A DNA stretch of 64,000 nt from Aselliscus stoliczkanus (lineage: Eukaryota > Chordata > Mammalia > Chiroptera > Hipposideridae): assembly GCA_033961575.1 (NCBI GenBank), contig CM066728.1, positions 34,224,352 through 34,288,351 on the forward strand, written 5' to 3'. Both the position numbers and the translations under genes were made by a program. The notes under the pieces are model-generated. The model was not told where the DNA came from, did not search any database, and saw only the letters and a list, made by a program, of their open reading frames with translations. Position 1 is the first letter of the stretch. Every line of letters starts with the position of its first letter. Below, piece after piece: positions 1 to 12,636 of this stretch.

Positions 1-1295
1 TTTTGAGGAGATGCCATACTGTTTTTCATAGTGGTTGCACCAATTTACATTCCCACCAAGTTTTCCCTTTTCTCTATATCCTTGCCAACACTTGTTACTT
101 CTTGTCTTTTTGATAATAGCCATTCTAACAGGCGTGAGGTGATATCTCATTGAGGTTTGATTTGCATGTCCCTGATGATTAGTGATGGTGAGCATCTTTT
201 CATGTACCTGTTGGTCATTTGTATGTCGTCTTTGGAATAATGTCTATTCAGATCCTCTGCCCATTTTAAAAAATTGAATTGCTTGATTGTTTTGCTATTA
301 AGTATATGAATTCTTTATGTATTTTGGACATTAGCCCCTTATCACATATATGATTTGCAAATATTTTCTCCCATTCAGTAGGTTGCATTTTCATTTTGTT
401 GATGGTTTCCTTTGCTGTGCAGAAGCGTTTTAGTTTAATGTAGCCCTCCCATTTGTTTATTTTTGCTTTTGTTGCCTTTACCTTTGGTGTCATATCCAAG
501 ATATCATTGCCAAGACCAAAGTCAAAGAGATGACTGCCTATGTTTTCTTCTTGTGTATGGTATAAGACAGCAGTTCAGTTTCATTCTTTTGCATGTGGCT
601 GTCCAGTTTTCCCAGTGTCATTTTATTGAAGAGACTGTCCTTTGCCCATTTGTATGTTTTTGGTTCCTTTGTCGTAAATTAATTGACCATGTATGCATGG
701 GCTCTTTATTCTAGTCTATTGATCTATTGGTCTGTTTTTATGCCAGTACCATGCTGTTTTGATTGCTATAGCTTTGTAATATATTGGGTTGTCAGAAAAG
801 TCATGACGGATTTTTTCTGTTTTTCGTTGCAAAAATGCGTCATGACTTTTCCGACAACCCAATAGTTTGAAATGAGGGAGCATGATACCTCCAGCTGTTT
901 TCTTTTTTCTCAATATTGCTGTGGCTACTCAAGGCCTTTTGTGGTTCCATAACAATTTTAGAATTGTTTGTTCTATTTCTGTGAATAATGCCATTGGAAT
1001 TCTGATAAGGATTACATTGAATCTGTAGATTGATATTGGTAATATGGACATTTTAACAATGTTAATTCTTCCAACCCACAAGCACTGTATATCTTCCTAT
1101 TTATTTGTGTCTTCTCCAATTTCTTTCATCAGTGTTTTACAGTTTGCAGTGTACAAATCTTTCACCTTCTATGTATTTTATTCTTTTTGCTACAATTGTA
1201 AATGGAATTGTTTTCTTAATTTCTCTTTCTGATAGTTTCTTAGTAGTGAATAGAAATGCAACAAATTTCTGTATATTGATTTTGTATCCTTTTCC
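1..1295 (-). mobile_element. LINE-1 fragment, ORF2 C-terminal part and 3' region, antisense
   Basis: Read on the minus strand, the segment encodes L1 ORF2 C-terminal motifs such as [20 protein letters not shown] and [11 protein letters not shown], followed by the L1 region that reads antisense as TGAGGTGATATCTCATTG. Stops and frameshifts are frequent, so it is dead. It starts before the window edge and is interrupted at 784-862 by a mariner MITE. Confidence 0.88.
784..862. mobile_element. 79-bp palindromic mariner-type MITE
   Basis: TTGGGTTGTC at the left end and GACAACCCAA at the right end are exact inverse complements. The pairing continues inward (AAAAGTCATGACG against CGTCATGACTTTT), leaving a short loop. 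A TA dinucleotide flanks each side (782-783 and 863-864), the Tc1/mariner target duplication. It interrupts the L1 ORF2 frame exactly between TTTGTAATA and GTTTGAAAT. In size and structure it resembles the primate MADE1 element. Confidence 0.9.
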
Positions 1296-1554
1296 ACAGC
1301 TTTCAATGGAGAGAAGCCATTATCCTTATTGCTAGAAGTTAGCTCTCTGATCATGTGGGGGTGAGCTAGACACACTATGAATGTTGTGTGTTTCAGGGAA
1401 AAGAGAAGGAAAGAGGAGGGGATGCTGCTGAGAAAATTCACAGGAAAGAAAGATAGTAATACAAATGTTAATTGGATAAAAAAATAAATGGTCACATACA
1501 ACTTGAGACTTTCTGTGCCTCTTCCATTGAGGGATCAGCATTGACAAGTGCGTA

Positions 1555-1941
1555 TCATGTACAATCATGCCTAGGTGTCCAAGGGGGATTGGTTCTAGGA
1601 CCCCCGTGGATACCAAAATTTGAGGATGCTGAAGTGCCTTACATAAAATGGCATAATCCTTGTATATAACCTACGCAATCCTCCCGTATACTTTAAATCA
1701 TCTCTATATTACTTACATACCTAATAAATGTCAATGCAATGTAAATAGTTGTTATACTATATTGTTTAGGGAATAACAAAAAGAAAAATGGCTGTATGTG
1801 TTCAGTACAGACAAACTATTGTAGGCCTAACTACATAGTACACGTCAGCAACAACGTAACTATTTTTTTCTGAGTATTTTCAATTACTGGTTGGTTGAAT
1901 CTGTGGATACTGAACCTGTGGATGCAGAGGGCTGACTGTAA
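1555..1941 (-). mobile_element. Tigger/pogo-type non-autonomous DNA transposon
   Basis: The right end reads, in inverse complement, TACAGTCAGCCCTCTGCATC, a typical Tigger-class terminus. The left part (GGGATTGGTTCTAGGACCCC, then CGTGGATACCAAAATTTG) is the matching inverted arm. No transposase reading frame remains. Confidence 0.72.
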
Positions 1942-1969
1942 GTTATGTTAGTTGTTACAGACCCCTGAA

Positions 1970-2200
1970 ATACAAACTTATTCATTAAATAATATATATT
2001 GAGTTCATACCATGTGACAAGTGTGGATGGAAGGTGATGGTGATGGCAAGGTAGGATAAAAGATGCCACCTCTGTCCTCAAGGAGCCCTGGTCTAGTGAA
2101 GGACAGACATGCAAGGTGAGAAAAGCTGGGTGAGAGGGCAGATGGCCTTGCAGCCTTGTCTCTTCAAGGAGGGACCTGGAACCTGCTGGCATGAGGCATC
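1970..2200 (+). repeat. Probable L2 fragment
   Basis: TATATTGAGTTCATACCATG followed by TGTCCTCAAGGAGCCCTGGTCTAGTG follows the common L2 pattern (feeding 'type of organism-wide' old LINE). It is diverged and its edges are uncertain. Confidence 0.4.
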
Positions 2201-3479
2201 AGCTGAGCCAAGTGATGGGCAGGAAGAAGGGTTTTCCAAGTAAAGGATAAAGGATAAAAGAGTGTGGGGATTGCCGTGCTTTGGGACTGCAAGAAGCCGT
2301 GTAGGGCTGGATCCATGGCAGGGTGGGAAGATGAGGCAAACAGGTGGGAAGGGAGTGTAACCTATGTCTAATGACAATTTGGGTTTTACCCGGAGACCAT
2401 GGGCAGATAGTGAAGGATGACACCTCTGAGAATGTATGTCCTCAAGAGGTAATTATTTATATCAGTTGCTATTTAATATTATTAATAATATTAATAGTAT
2501 ATGACTCCATGTGTGCAGGCATATATTATTTCCTCTCAGGTTAATATTTTCTAGTACATTCTATGTAACAGAATACACAAAACATTTAAATAACTACCAA
2601 AATGTACAAGATATGTTAATTAATTCTCCCTACCATATACACTTGATTTTTCAACTGATAAGTCTTATAGGTAATAGAATTCTTTAAATATGTCATTTTA
2701 TAGTAAATATTAAGCACTGATAGTTAATGCTGATGATGTAGGAACATCTTTTGAATTTGTACGTTCTTCTTATCATTTTTGCTGATGATTCTCCCTTTGA
2801 AGTCAGCTGACCAGGTTAAAACTTTTAAAATTCTTGGCCCAATTAGTCTTACTTTGGGTTTTATTATCACTGATATTTAACTAGATAGAAAAGTGACACC
2901 TTATCAAGGAAGCAACCCATCTGCTTTGGGCCCTCTACTCTGCTATAAAATTTAGTGAAGTATATGAAAGCAAAAATAAACAGGGTAATCCATTTTTAAT
3001 TGGGAGGAAAAATTGGGACAGGGGTTCTCTTTTTAAAATAGTCTTTATTATATATTTGTTACTCTAATAATTTTTTAAACTAGTCCCTGAACCTTCATCC
3101 CAGGGATCTTCTCTTCTGTGACTTTCTTGCTATTCCAACCAGTTTAACTGTGGCAACACAGAAAAACAACTGGAAGGCACCTGTAACGTCCTGTATAAAC
3201 CAGGCCTGCTTTCATAGAGGAGGGAAATACCTTTCATGGTGGTTCAAAACCAGGAAGGGAACCATCATATCTGCCCTTGATTGAGCATGAGGGAAGAGGC
3301 ACAGCCCCTACTGCCTAGTGACTGCCTGTGAAACACTAACGATGACGACAGCTTAGACTGACACTCCATGGAGGCTCCGACTGCTTCAAAGAGATTTGTG
3401 AAAACCTGGGGAAAAAAAAGTGTCAACTTTCAATTTCACTTGTTTAACATAGCTGTTCTATAATACTTTTTATAGTGGG

Positions 3480-3480
<1 letters not shown>
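2200..3480. other. Intronic DNA with no recognised feature
   Basis: AT-rich sequence with many stops on all frames. No repeat family, exon or RNA gene was recognised here. Confidence 0.5.
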
Positions 3481-3516
<36 letters not shown>

Positions 3517-3534
3517 TGTGCGTGTGCGCGCGCA
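3481..3534. repeat. (TG)n microsatellite ending in CG-alternating DNA
   Basis: About 14 TG units, then TATG(TG)n and CGTGTGCGCGCGCATG. The alternating purine-pyrimidine run is a classic Z-DNA-prone tract. Confidence 0.92.
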
Positions 3535-4100
3535 TGTTCATGTGTTGGGGACCCGGAACAGTGGGTGTGTGAGGCATCTGACAAGCTTCATTCCTAAAAG
3601 AATCTCAGCTGTAACAATATCTCTGTCTAAGGAGAGGGTTTAAATTGGATGACCACTAACTGTGCCTTCAGTCTGGAAAATTGAAAAAGGCTGTGAGTCA
3701 GTCACACAAACAGCCTTCTTCCCATGATCTCTGCTGCACGTGACTCTGCCATTACCATTGTTCAGCCAATTGTTTGTCACCTCATACTTTGCTCTTAAAA
3801 TGCTTTTTGAGAACATCAGTGTTAGACAGATTATTAAATCAAATTCACAATTATATATGGGCCTACGTTATCTCTGCCTTCCGAATAAATGACACAAAAA
3901 GACAGAGTTGCAAAGATGCCAGCGTCACCTGAGGGCAAGAGTATTACCTTCCTGCACTTGTGTATGTGCCTGTGCCAAAACCGTAACCCTACACTTGAAC
4001 ATGAAAGCATTAGTGAAATAGTGCTGTTCTCACCGATCTCCCTGAGTTCCACCTATGCCCCTCTTGGTCTAGTTCTAGTAGATTGTCTCCACGTAGAGCT
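3535..4100. other. Intronic DNA with no recognised feature
   Basis: No coding or repeat signature was recognised. The 86-codon frame at 3889-4149 looks like a chance frame. Confidence 0.45.
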
Positions 4101-4129
4101 GCCCACACCATTCCTGTACATGCATGTGG

Positions 4130-4535
4130 CTTCTCCATCAACACAGTGAATCTATTTCCTTCCCCTTGAACCTGGCTGGCCATGGCTTGTTTTGACCAGT
4201 AGAATGCAATGGATGTGACCTGGCAGTTTTCATTTTTAGCCTTGTGGAAGTCCTGTCATGTAATGAAGTCTAGGCTATCCTATTAGAGAGACCATGAGAT
4301 GAGAGACCTCGGAGGATGAGAGGCCATCCTCCTAGATAACCAGCACCTACAGCCGCGCATGAGAGGTAGGCCACCTTGGTTATCTTTGCCCCAGCCAAGA
4401 TCCCAGCTGACGCTTTGTGGAGCAGAACTGCCCGACCTACTCATAGAATTAGGAGTAATTAGAAGTTCATTTTTAAGCCACTAAATTTTGGGGTAGTTTG
4501 TTACACAGCAGTAAATAACTGAAACACTTGGTGGA
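4130..4535 (+). mobile_element. Probable MaLR/MLT-type LTR fragment
   Basis: Contains TTTTGACCAGTAGAATGCAA and, near the end, TTTTTAAGCCACTAAATTTT followed by GTTACACAGCAGTAAATAAC. This is the usual 3' pattern of MaLR-type LTRs. A related copy lies at 59430-60195. No internal retroviral genes are present. Family assignment is from memory. Confidence 0.55.
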
Positions 4536-4539
4536 TGGC

Positions 4540-4690
4540 TTGGGCAAATGATTTGACCATCCCCAACTTCAGTTTTCTTAATCTGTAAAATGGGGATTAT
4601 ACAAATGATAATCTACCCCACAGGTTTGTCATGGTGACCAGTAAGATAATACAAGTCAATGTGCTGGATAAACTGTAAATTGAATTTCAA
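4540..4690 (+). repeat. MIR SINE fragment
   Basis: ATTTGACCATCCCCAACTTC and TTAATCTGTAAAATGGGGAT match the MIR core in the + orientation. Confidence 0.7.
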
Positions 4691-4699
4691 ATGCTAGTT

Positions 4700-7015
4700 G
4701 TTGAATTATTTTTTTCTTCATCTCCTCCCCCAAAATCACTTGTTTTATTTATTTTATGACTTTTTTTTATGGTGCAAAGGGAAGGAAGCTCCTGTGGAGG
4801 GTATATATGTAAAGAAATACTACCTCAGTCAGCGTGTTTAAAACATTTTTCTTCGTGATTTTCTCTACATTTAGCTTTCTTCTTTTAACAATTTGATATG
4901 TATGCATGTATGTATGTGTTTAGTTATTTGCAAATATAGAAACATTGCAATGTTTGGTTGAGAAGTTCTCTAGATTACTTCATGGAGGTCATATACATTG
5001 AAAGGTTCAGACATGGAGCATATTCTCTTTCTGCTTCTAAGTGTGGAGTTGAAAATTGATAGTTAAGTATGGAGCCTTCCATACATGTACAGCATGGAGA
5101 ATACTGTTTGGAACATAGTATGTGACATGTTTAATAAGTGTTAGCTATTAATATTATAATAAAGGCATATCACCTTTCTATAACCTCTCCAACCCTCCCC
5201 ACCACCACCCCCTCCAAGCCCTCCACACACAGTTTGGCTTCATTTCAGGGGTCTGAAGAAGAGGTGAAGAAGGGTTCTGGGGTAAAGCATCCCATCAGGT
5301 GTGCTCAGGAGTGTGCCATCAGGTAGGGCTTCTTATTTTACCTTCTCAATTCCACCTAAGGGGCCAGACTTGTAGTGGCATGTGCTGGCCTACATCATAG
5401 GTAGGAAAAGAATACAATTGTGGAAAAGAGAAGATGTGTGGGAATAAAAAAGGCAGAAAAGGTGTGGGATCAGAGTCAGAATGGGGAAGAAAATAGACAG
5501 TTGAAGGAGAGTAGGCGCTGTCCTCAGAAAGGACGAATTACAACCCATAAGGCCCTTCTGTTACTATGCTTTGATAATAAGAATGAAGACTAATTACCCT
5601 CTTCCAGAATAGAAAGGTAAATCTCTGTAAAAGCATTTCAGGAATTTGCATTCTGCAGAGGGTCCCAGAGATGCTGATGGTGCATTATAACGGTGCTCCC
5701 TCTCCACGACAGACACTTTCGCGGGCATGTATGTACACGTGGACTGTGGTAGAGGCAGCTTAAGGGGAACATGTTTTAAAATGCTTATGAAAAGAAATTC
5801 CAGATCAGCTTTGGAGAGGGTGGTGGAAATTTTGAACTACCTTACAAGCATTTCTTAATGTGGCATATGCTGTGAGAACATCTGTTAAATGGCTTCAGAT
5901 GCGGGCTGGGTCCCGTAGGGTTATGATAATCAAATGGTCCTAGCCAAAATAGTTTGTCTCCTGGGGTTTGCACACATTTCTGCCTGTGAAGCTGCCAGGT
6001 TTGGGGGCATCATATCAATCAAAGACAGTTACATTTGCAAAAAGAACTGTCCCCAATAGGGCCAGGCCCACAGCTAACCCTACAGCAGCCATGGGTTTAC
6101 TTTCACTCTCCCTCCCCAAAGACTCTTCAGCAGCCTGAGCCCCACTATGGCCTCTTAGATTCCTAGAGGTAGTTCTCTAGGCTTAAGTCAATAATGGAAT
6201 TCAAGATAACATATTACTCCCAAGGTAACATTTAATATTATTTCTTCCCAACCCGCTAGTTGATTTTAACTGTTAACTTCTACTCTAATGGAAGGAAAGA
6301 GTCTAATGAAGAAATTTCATTTTTAGGGACTTGGGGGTGCATGTATATATAAGCAAAGACCCTTCCAATATCCATAAAATCATATCTTAAAAAATTTACT
6401 AAAATCTTGGCAGTGTATTCTTCAAATTGTACATAATGAACTTGCATTCCTTTTGTAAAGAGAAATGTAAATTTTTTAAAATAGAGAAAGCCCTATTCCA
6501 AATGTAGCCATACATTCTACTACATGTGAGCCCACCCAGGTCTCCTCATCCAAACAAAGGTATTTTTCTTGTTCCATACAGTGCTAAAGTTTAAAAGGTT
6601 TCTAATCTGGATATATATATATATATATTCATGATTTATTTGTCATGATTTGAAGATACTCCTAGGATCAGCTTACACAAAAGTGACCAGAGAGATAAGT
6701 TCATGCCTAGTTCTTGTCTCCTCCCCATCTTCCAAACCCACATGTAGGCTGTCCTGGAGCTGAGCACTTGTCACTCATGGGCAGTCTCACCCCAGATCCT
6801 ACCCAATGACTGCTCCAAGCCTGGATACTGCTCTTTTCCTATTTCACTCTTCCCTGCTCCCTTCCCTCAAAAAAGAAGAAAATCTCAAGTAAGCTGACTT
6901 CCAATGTATCCATTGTCTTTAGGTTAAACAGAAATTATCACAGGAAAGTGGGTGACTGACTTCTGCTGAGGCAGGCCCCAACCAGTGTCTTGCTGAGAGT
7001 GAATACCTAGGGCAT
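4700..7015. other. Intronic DNA, largely unassigned
   Basis: Contains a short TATG-rich tract near 4900, a small (AT)n near 6611-6627 and otherwise no recognised repeat or exon. Confidence 0.45.
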
Positions 7016-7020
7016 ACTGT

Positions 7021-7094
7021 TGGATAGATGGGTGGATGGATGGGTGGATGGATGGATGGATTGATGGATGGATGGATGGATGGATGGATGGATG
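7021..7094. repeat. (GGAT)n microsatellite
   Basis: About 18 GGAT/GGTG-type tetranucleotide units with a few single-base variants (GGGT, TTGA). Confidence 0.93.
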
Positions 7095-9360
7095 ATTGAA
7101 AGGACCTTTTCTCAGTTCCTAATTACAGTGTTGAATCCCTGACATTGCTATATTGGTCTCATGTTATTCTTGTCTCTCTTCTTTGCCCCAACCATCTTTT
7201 CTGCTTTTTATATATACAGGAGGGCCATTGTTAGAAGATTCTTCAGGCTTGTCTTTTCCAGGTTAAGTGATTTATTTCTTTTAGCTTTCCTCCTAGGTCC
7301 TATTCTCCAGCTTTTACGATTAGTTGATTTCCTCTCACTTAAAACGCTGGCACTGAGGAATATCAAACAGTCTTCCATTAAAGATCTGCCCTGACCTGGG
7401 AGTAATTACACAGTTGATTAGTTCGTGAGCCGTTTGTGCTATTTTATTCCCAGTGACCAGGCAAGCTGGTCCAATGTAGAATTTTCCTGGTAACCCTTAC
7501 AGATTGGGCCAGCACTAATGAGGGGGTGAGCGTTCATAGTAAATCAGAGCACCAGACAAATAAACTGTTAATTTTACCTGTGACATGTAATATACATGTC
7601 ACAAAATGGAGTAATTAAAAATTGAATAGATATTGCAAGTCTTCTTGATTAGAGAGAGATAAATCAAATACAGGAATGACAAGGTCAGAATCAAATGTGA
7701 TGCCTTCATTTGTGTAGTTGCCTTGAAGACTTCTTTAAAGATCATCCCCCCTTGTTTTTAGACACCTCCTCCTTCCCTGTTAGCATTAAACTCTAAGGGC
7801 TTGACAGTGCCAATTTTTTCAGGTGACAATTTTGTAATGCCAGGGGGGCAAATATTAAAGAAGGAATCCTTAATTTGCAAAAACATGGTATGTATTCCTA
7901 TCAGTACAAAAACTAAAAAGTGTAAAAAGATGGGGTCTGTATGCATCACAGCTGAAGACAGTACATCAAATCTGACAAGTAAAAGACTTCAGGGGTCCTT
8001 GAGCCTGTAGATATCATCCTGTGTCAGTCGGGCCCGTCTGTCTGGGGAAGCATTTATTAATTCCCTTTCACTTGAGGTCATTGCTGCCTTTCTTTGCTAC
8101 TTAGACTGTTTTCTTGCATCTGGCTTTACTTAAGTTTAATATTTAAACAAAATGTTTACCCTGGAAGGATTTTTCTGATGTGAAGCCAGCTGTGTCTGAA
8201 ACCATGATATTTTCACGAGTTATGTGTCCTTACCAGACTCATAGCTCTTCCACATATGTTCTTCCTTCAATGGTTATGCACCAGAAAGGAGAAGAAAGAA
8301 AGGAGAGGCAAGACCAACTGACCCTACTAATAGTGCGGCTCCCATTCAACTTGGGCGTGTTCCATCTCTCCAAAAAGCGTTCTGAGTCTCAGCATAATTT
8401 AAAACGTTTGAAAGTGCGAATAGGCAAATGACAGAAACCGCTTATTGTGCTATAGTATGTGTTCCTTATTCTATTTACAGTGGTTGTAAAATCCACATTT
8501 CATTTCCATAGTTTTCATTTCCCTTCCCCCTCCTCCTATTCCCTTTTCCCAGTTCCTTTTCTTTCTCCCCAAGTAATGGCCAGAATCCAGCCCCAAAGGA
8601 CTCCTGAATAAGGTCAACAAAGCCCACAGCTATTTTCTGGCTCTCTTCCAGCAATTGCCCCGGAATGAGGCAGCTGGCCCTCTCTCTCAAAATGCTCTCC
8701 TTTGGTGGGCTGCCCTGTGGCGGTTCCAGACATTGCTGGACTTTTGGCATGCGCACAGAGGCCCCATGTGTTCAACAGTCTCTGAGGTAGCGTTTTCCAT
8801 CCCTGAGAGAGCAGAGCTGGAGAGAGACAATGTGGGGAGGATGTGTTCATTTGAATTCTAGCCAATTTAATAGTATCTCAGGTTAAAAAAAAAAGATATA
8901 TCTTTAAAAAAAGTCATTGGGGAATGAGCCAACTCTAAGAGAATGTCAAAATGTATTCATATTGAACATGTGGTCTTCTTCATCTGTCAAAGGACGAGAT
9001 ATGTCTAAGACCTCTTCCAGCTGCAAATTCAGCTGTAGAAAAATCAAAGTGGGACATTAATTTACACAGATACCTGCAAACGCTCAGGAGAGAAGTGCAT
9101 TCTGACATGAGGAAAGGAGGATGAGGGGAAGACTGGACCAGTTACTACAAACTATATCATGTTCCCAAGACTCCTTAAACTTGAGGTCTGGAACCCAATT
9201 TAGGACTCAGCGAGACAAACAAGGCTGCTCCCCCCTTCCTGGAAATTGGGGATGGAAAGTGAGACTAGGGACCATACTCCAAGGTGGAGACAGTTAAGTG
9301 CCTGGGCTGTCTCTGAGATACTCATTTGTGATCACTCAGGGGAACTGAGAGATTTAAGAT
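7095..9360. other. Intronic DNA with no recognised feature
   Basis: Several short open frames occur (for example 7161-7394 and 8475-8865) on both strands, but none has a recognisable domain or convincing splice context. The higher GC of 8640-8860 may mark a conserved or regulatory segment; nothing in it was identified. Confidence 0.4.
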
Positions 9361-9364
9361 TAAG

Positions 9365-9560
9365 AGACTGCATCATGTCATAGTTAAACATGCAGCTCTG
9401 CCCTTTACTAGCCCTGACCTTAGGTAAGGTATTTAAATGGCTTGACCCTCAGTTTCCTCATCTATAGCAGTGCTTCCTTTATAGGATTACTGTGGGGATA
9501 AGATACATAAAACAGAGTAAAGCCCACTTTTACATTATTACTGTTGTTGTTATTCTCACT
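9365..9560 (+). repeat. MIR SINE
   Basis: CTGACCTTAGGTAAGGTATT and CCCTCAGTTTCCTCATCTAT match the MIR core, followed by the GGATTACTGTGGGGATAAG region. Confidence 0.8.
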
Positions 9561-10102
9561 GGGTCATTGGCCTAGAAGCTGATTCAAGCCCCTCAATACA
9601 GAGAATTATAATACTAAATGAGCTATTAACCTAAGAGAGCTATAATTGTTGATGAACAATAGAAGCCTTTTTGTTAGCAGAAATAAAAGAGCCAGGAATC
9701 AATAGCAACAATAAGAAAAGGAGCTAGATGGCCTTTGAGTGCCAGTCATGCAACTAGACATTTTTTAGGGCCAAACATGACCCTTCCCTTGATTGTCCTC
9801 AAGGTTGTATGGTCTAGATGTGGACTATACAATTGTTACCCAAATAAATCTGGGGCCCACACGACCCAGCCTTGCTTCCTATTTTCTTCCTCCAAAAACA
9901 GCTCAATCCAGTAACTTTTGAAGGACATCAGAGGAGATTCAATTAGTAACCTACAACTATCGTTTTCATAATCCCCATGTTTCTGTATCTTTTAGCTTGT
10001 AGCCATCCAATATCTCCCTTCTCATCCCTCACTTTAAATTCTCTTTCCAGGCCTTCAGGCTCTTTTGTTCTTTCTTCCCCACCCCCTTTTCCAAAGATGG
10101 GC

Positions 10103-10290
10103 ACAGTGGCCTGCCAGCCAAATTTGGCCTGTAACCTATTTTTGTATAGTTTTCAAGATAAAAATGTTTTTTGTATTTTTAAAGTGTACAAAGAAAATAA
10201 AAAAGAACTTCTGATAGAGACCACATATGACCCTCAAAGCCTAAAATATTTATTACCTGGCTCTTCAGAGGTAATGTGTATTAACACCTG
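10103..10290 (-). mobile_element. Old hAT-like DNA transposon fragment
   Basis: GCCAGCCAAATTTGGCCTGT and CAAAGCCTAAAATATTTATT match a common mammalian short repeat that I believe belongs to the hAT-Charlie group. A second copy in the other orientation lies around the foldback mariner at about 39.9-40.7 kb. Confidence 0.5.
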
Positions 10291-10720
10291 TTCTTCACTG
10301 CTCTCTTTTCTGTACTGCAAATAGAACTTGTGTCTTTTTTTTTCTGATTCCCCATCTGTCTTTCATGGTTATTCATCTACCCTATTAACCTAATCTGCAA
10401 ATACACAGTGGGGGTGGGGGTAGAGAAGAGGAGAAGCAGCTGTGAACTCTTATGTATTAATAGTTTTTGTCCCTATCACACCATGACTTCAGCAGTAATA
10501 TGAAAAATCAGGCGGCAGCTTTCATTATTAACCATGGTAATTATATGTCATTGTCAAACCTCTCCTGATATAATCTTTGTTGTCTTTCTTCTTCTCCTTT
10601 TTTCTTTCCTGTTTCCTTTCCTCCTCTTTCTTCATTTGCCAGCAGATTTACAGAAAATGAGTTTCTTACCTGTTTCCTTAAAGAATATAGACTTACCTCC
10701 CCTTCCTGCCTCCCTTCCTC

Positions 10721-10743
10721 TTTCTTTTTTTTCTTTCTTTCTC

Positions 10744-10794
<51 letters not shown>

Positions 10795-10890
10795 GTCTTT
10801 CTGTCTTTCTGTCTTTCTGTCTTTCTGTCTTTCTGTCTTTCTTCCTTACTTCCTTCCTTTTCTTTCTTCTCTTCCTTCCTTTTTGTCTTT
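10721..10890. repeat. Compound (CTTT)n-(CTTTCTGT)n microsatellite
   Basis: A run of CTTT units switches near 10793 to an 8-bp CTTTCTGT unit repeated about six times, then decays into CTTCCTTA-type units. The long open frame over it (10534-10956) is a product of the repeat and encodes only FLSF/SFFL-type strings. Confidence 0.93.
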
Positions 10891-10959
10891 ATCTTTTTTC
10901 CTGTTTCTTTTTCGTTTTTTACTTTCTTGTTTCTCTCCTTTATCTTTGTTTTTTAAAAA

Positions 10960-11480
10960 CAAGTATCAATTGAGAACCTACAAAGTATTTTGCACTGAGA
11001 CTCCAGGAACAAATAAGATGTGATATTTGCCATGGAAACACTGGGGGAGACACATAAAGAAACGAATACCTACACTGTAGAGTGTTAAGTGCCTCGGATA
11101 AAAGGTGTGATCCTACTGGGGTGAAGAGGGAAGTCAGGGGAAGTAGAAAGGAAGGCAGAAAAGAGGGGAGAAGGCAGTCTAGGCAGGGTTGGTAACACAT
11201 GAAGGCTCTGAGCGGAGAGACATGGAGAATACAATTAAAGGATGATATCTGAGGGTGTCACGAGAGAATAGCAGGAACCACACACTGAAGGATCTGAGGT
11301 TTTAGAGGAAACTGTACTGTTTTCTAAGGGCTGTGTGGATGTATTTAGGAGTTTGAGCAGAGGAATAAAATATCCAGATTTGTCTTTAATAAAAAAAAAT
11401 ACTCAGGCTACGCTGAAGAGAAATGCCAGACTGGAGACAGAGTCCCATCAGGAGCTGTCACAGCAACTGGGTGAGAAAGC
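10960..11480 (+). repeat. Probable L2 fragments
   Basis: TTGAGAACCTACAAAGTATT and GAGTTTGAGCAGAGGAATAA are L2-like. Divergence is high and the boundaries are rough. Confidence 0.4.
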
Positions 11481-11529
11481 AGGGGGGTATGCGTGAAGCT
11501 AGCGTAAGCAACGAGGGCACCGCTGTAAT

Positions 11530-11725
11530 ACAATGACCGTTAATAATAACAGCTAGCACTCGTTAAGCAGCTAACTGTGCCCCAGCCTTTTGCTGAGCAC
11601 TATCCATCATTACCTTATTAGTTCCTTGCAACCATCCTATGAGATAGATACTATTATTGTCCCTAATTTACAAATGTCAATGCTGAGGCTCAAAGGGATT
11701 GAATCAGTTGATCAACTGTGGCCCC
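11530..11725 (-). repeat. MIR SINE, antisense
   Basis: CCTATGAGATAGATACTATT followed by AATGCTGAGGCTCAAAGGGA is the inverse complement of the MIR core. Confidence 0.78.
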
Positions 11726-11924
11726 AGCCTAGGATTTTGCTTCCTCATCTATTATCAGTGGCCTAGGTCTCTAGCAGAAAATTTGGGCTGACCACTGGAT
11801 TTTTCTTCCTAGTTTTGCCCGTTGTGAGGTAGCTCGGGGCGCTGAGTGACCTTGTGAAGGCACCTGCCATGCTGTAGTCATCCGACCTCATCATAGCGTT
11901 TTTTTATATTGTAAAGGTTTATTC

Positions 11925-12031
11925 TTTTTTTTTTTTTTGAGGACAGTGTCACTGGCTCTCATATGTGGGACTGAACCGGGGCCACTGGCTTCCAAAGCCA
12001 GCGCTTAACCACCGTGCCACTCGGCCGGCCC
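11925..12031 (-). mobile_element. Short tRNA-derived SINE, antisense
   Basis: Poly(T) then GAGGACAGTGTCACTGGCTC and ending GCCACTCGGCCGGCCC, the inverse complement of the short SINE. Flanking duplication AAGGTTT(A/G)TTCT occurs at about 11915 and 12032. Confidence 0.9.
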
Positions 12032-12583
12032 AAGGTTTGTTCTTTTTCATTTATTCATTTCTCTGAGTTTTATTCAAGTGCGTTTTCCCTTTCCTGTCTA
12101 ACTTATCTATATCTACATGTATAACTCCTACCCTTATTTCAAGGTCCCATATGTCTCATCACCTCCATGTAGCCCTCTATCGAGTTAACCCTAGTTAGCC
12201 ACCTTAAAAGGCACTCAGCATGCCTCCACAGCCAGGCCTAGGACTTCACTGGAGCTTTACTCTTAGCCTACTACTGACCACGAGCCTTGCTCTCCAAACC
12301 CATATTTTTAGCTTGCCTATCTGACCAATAACCTGGGCTCCTTATCCTTTTTCCAAATTAAACCTTGGTTCCCACTTTTCCATCTGATCTCTTGGGTTTT
12401 CCAACCTTTTTTAATTTTTTTTAATTGTTTCCTTAGCTCAGACCTTGGGCCTGCATTTGGAATGTCTACCCAGAGTGATCCTGGGCCCCTAAAGATTATG
12501 TTTCTGGTATCTGGTCTTCGGTTTCAGGAACCGTGGTGCCCCCACACCCTGCCAATGGGTCGCCTCCCTGGGCAACCTCAGCC

Positions 12584-12584
12584 C

Positions 12585-12636
<52 letters not shown>
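12584..12636. repeat. (CTTT)n microsatellite
   Basis: About 13 CTTT units with no interruption. Confidence 0.95.

Noticed and set aside
3889..4149. 86-codon frame near an LTR
   Set aside because: No domain, and it overlaps a minus frame of similar length.
7021..7094. GGAT array as a CRISPR-like repeat
   Set aside because: It is a pure tetranucleotide microsatellite without spacers.
10534..10956. 140-codon open frame
   Set aside because: It is a (CTTT)n microsatellite read in frame, giving only Phe/Leu/Ser strings.
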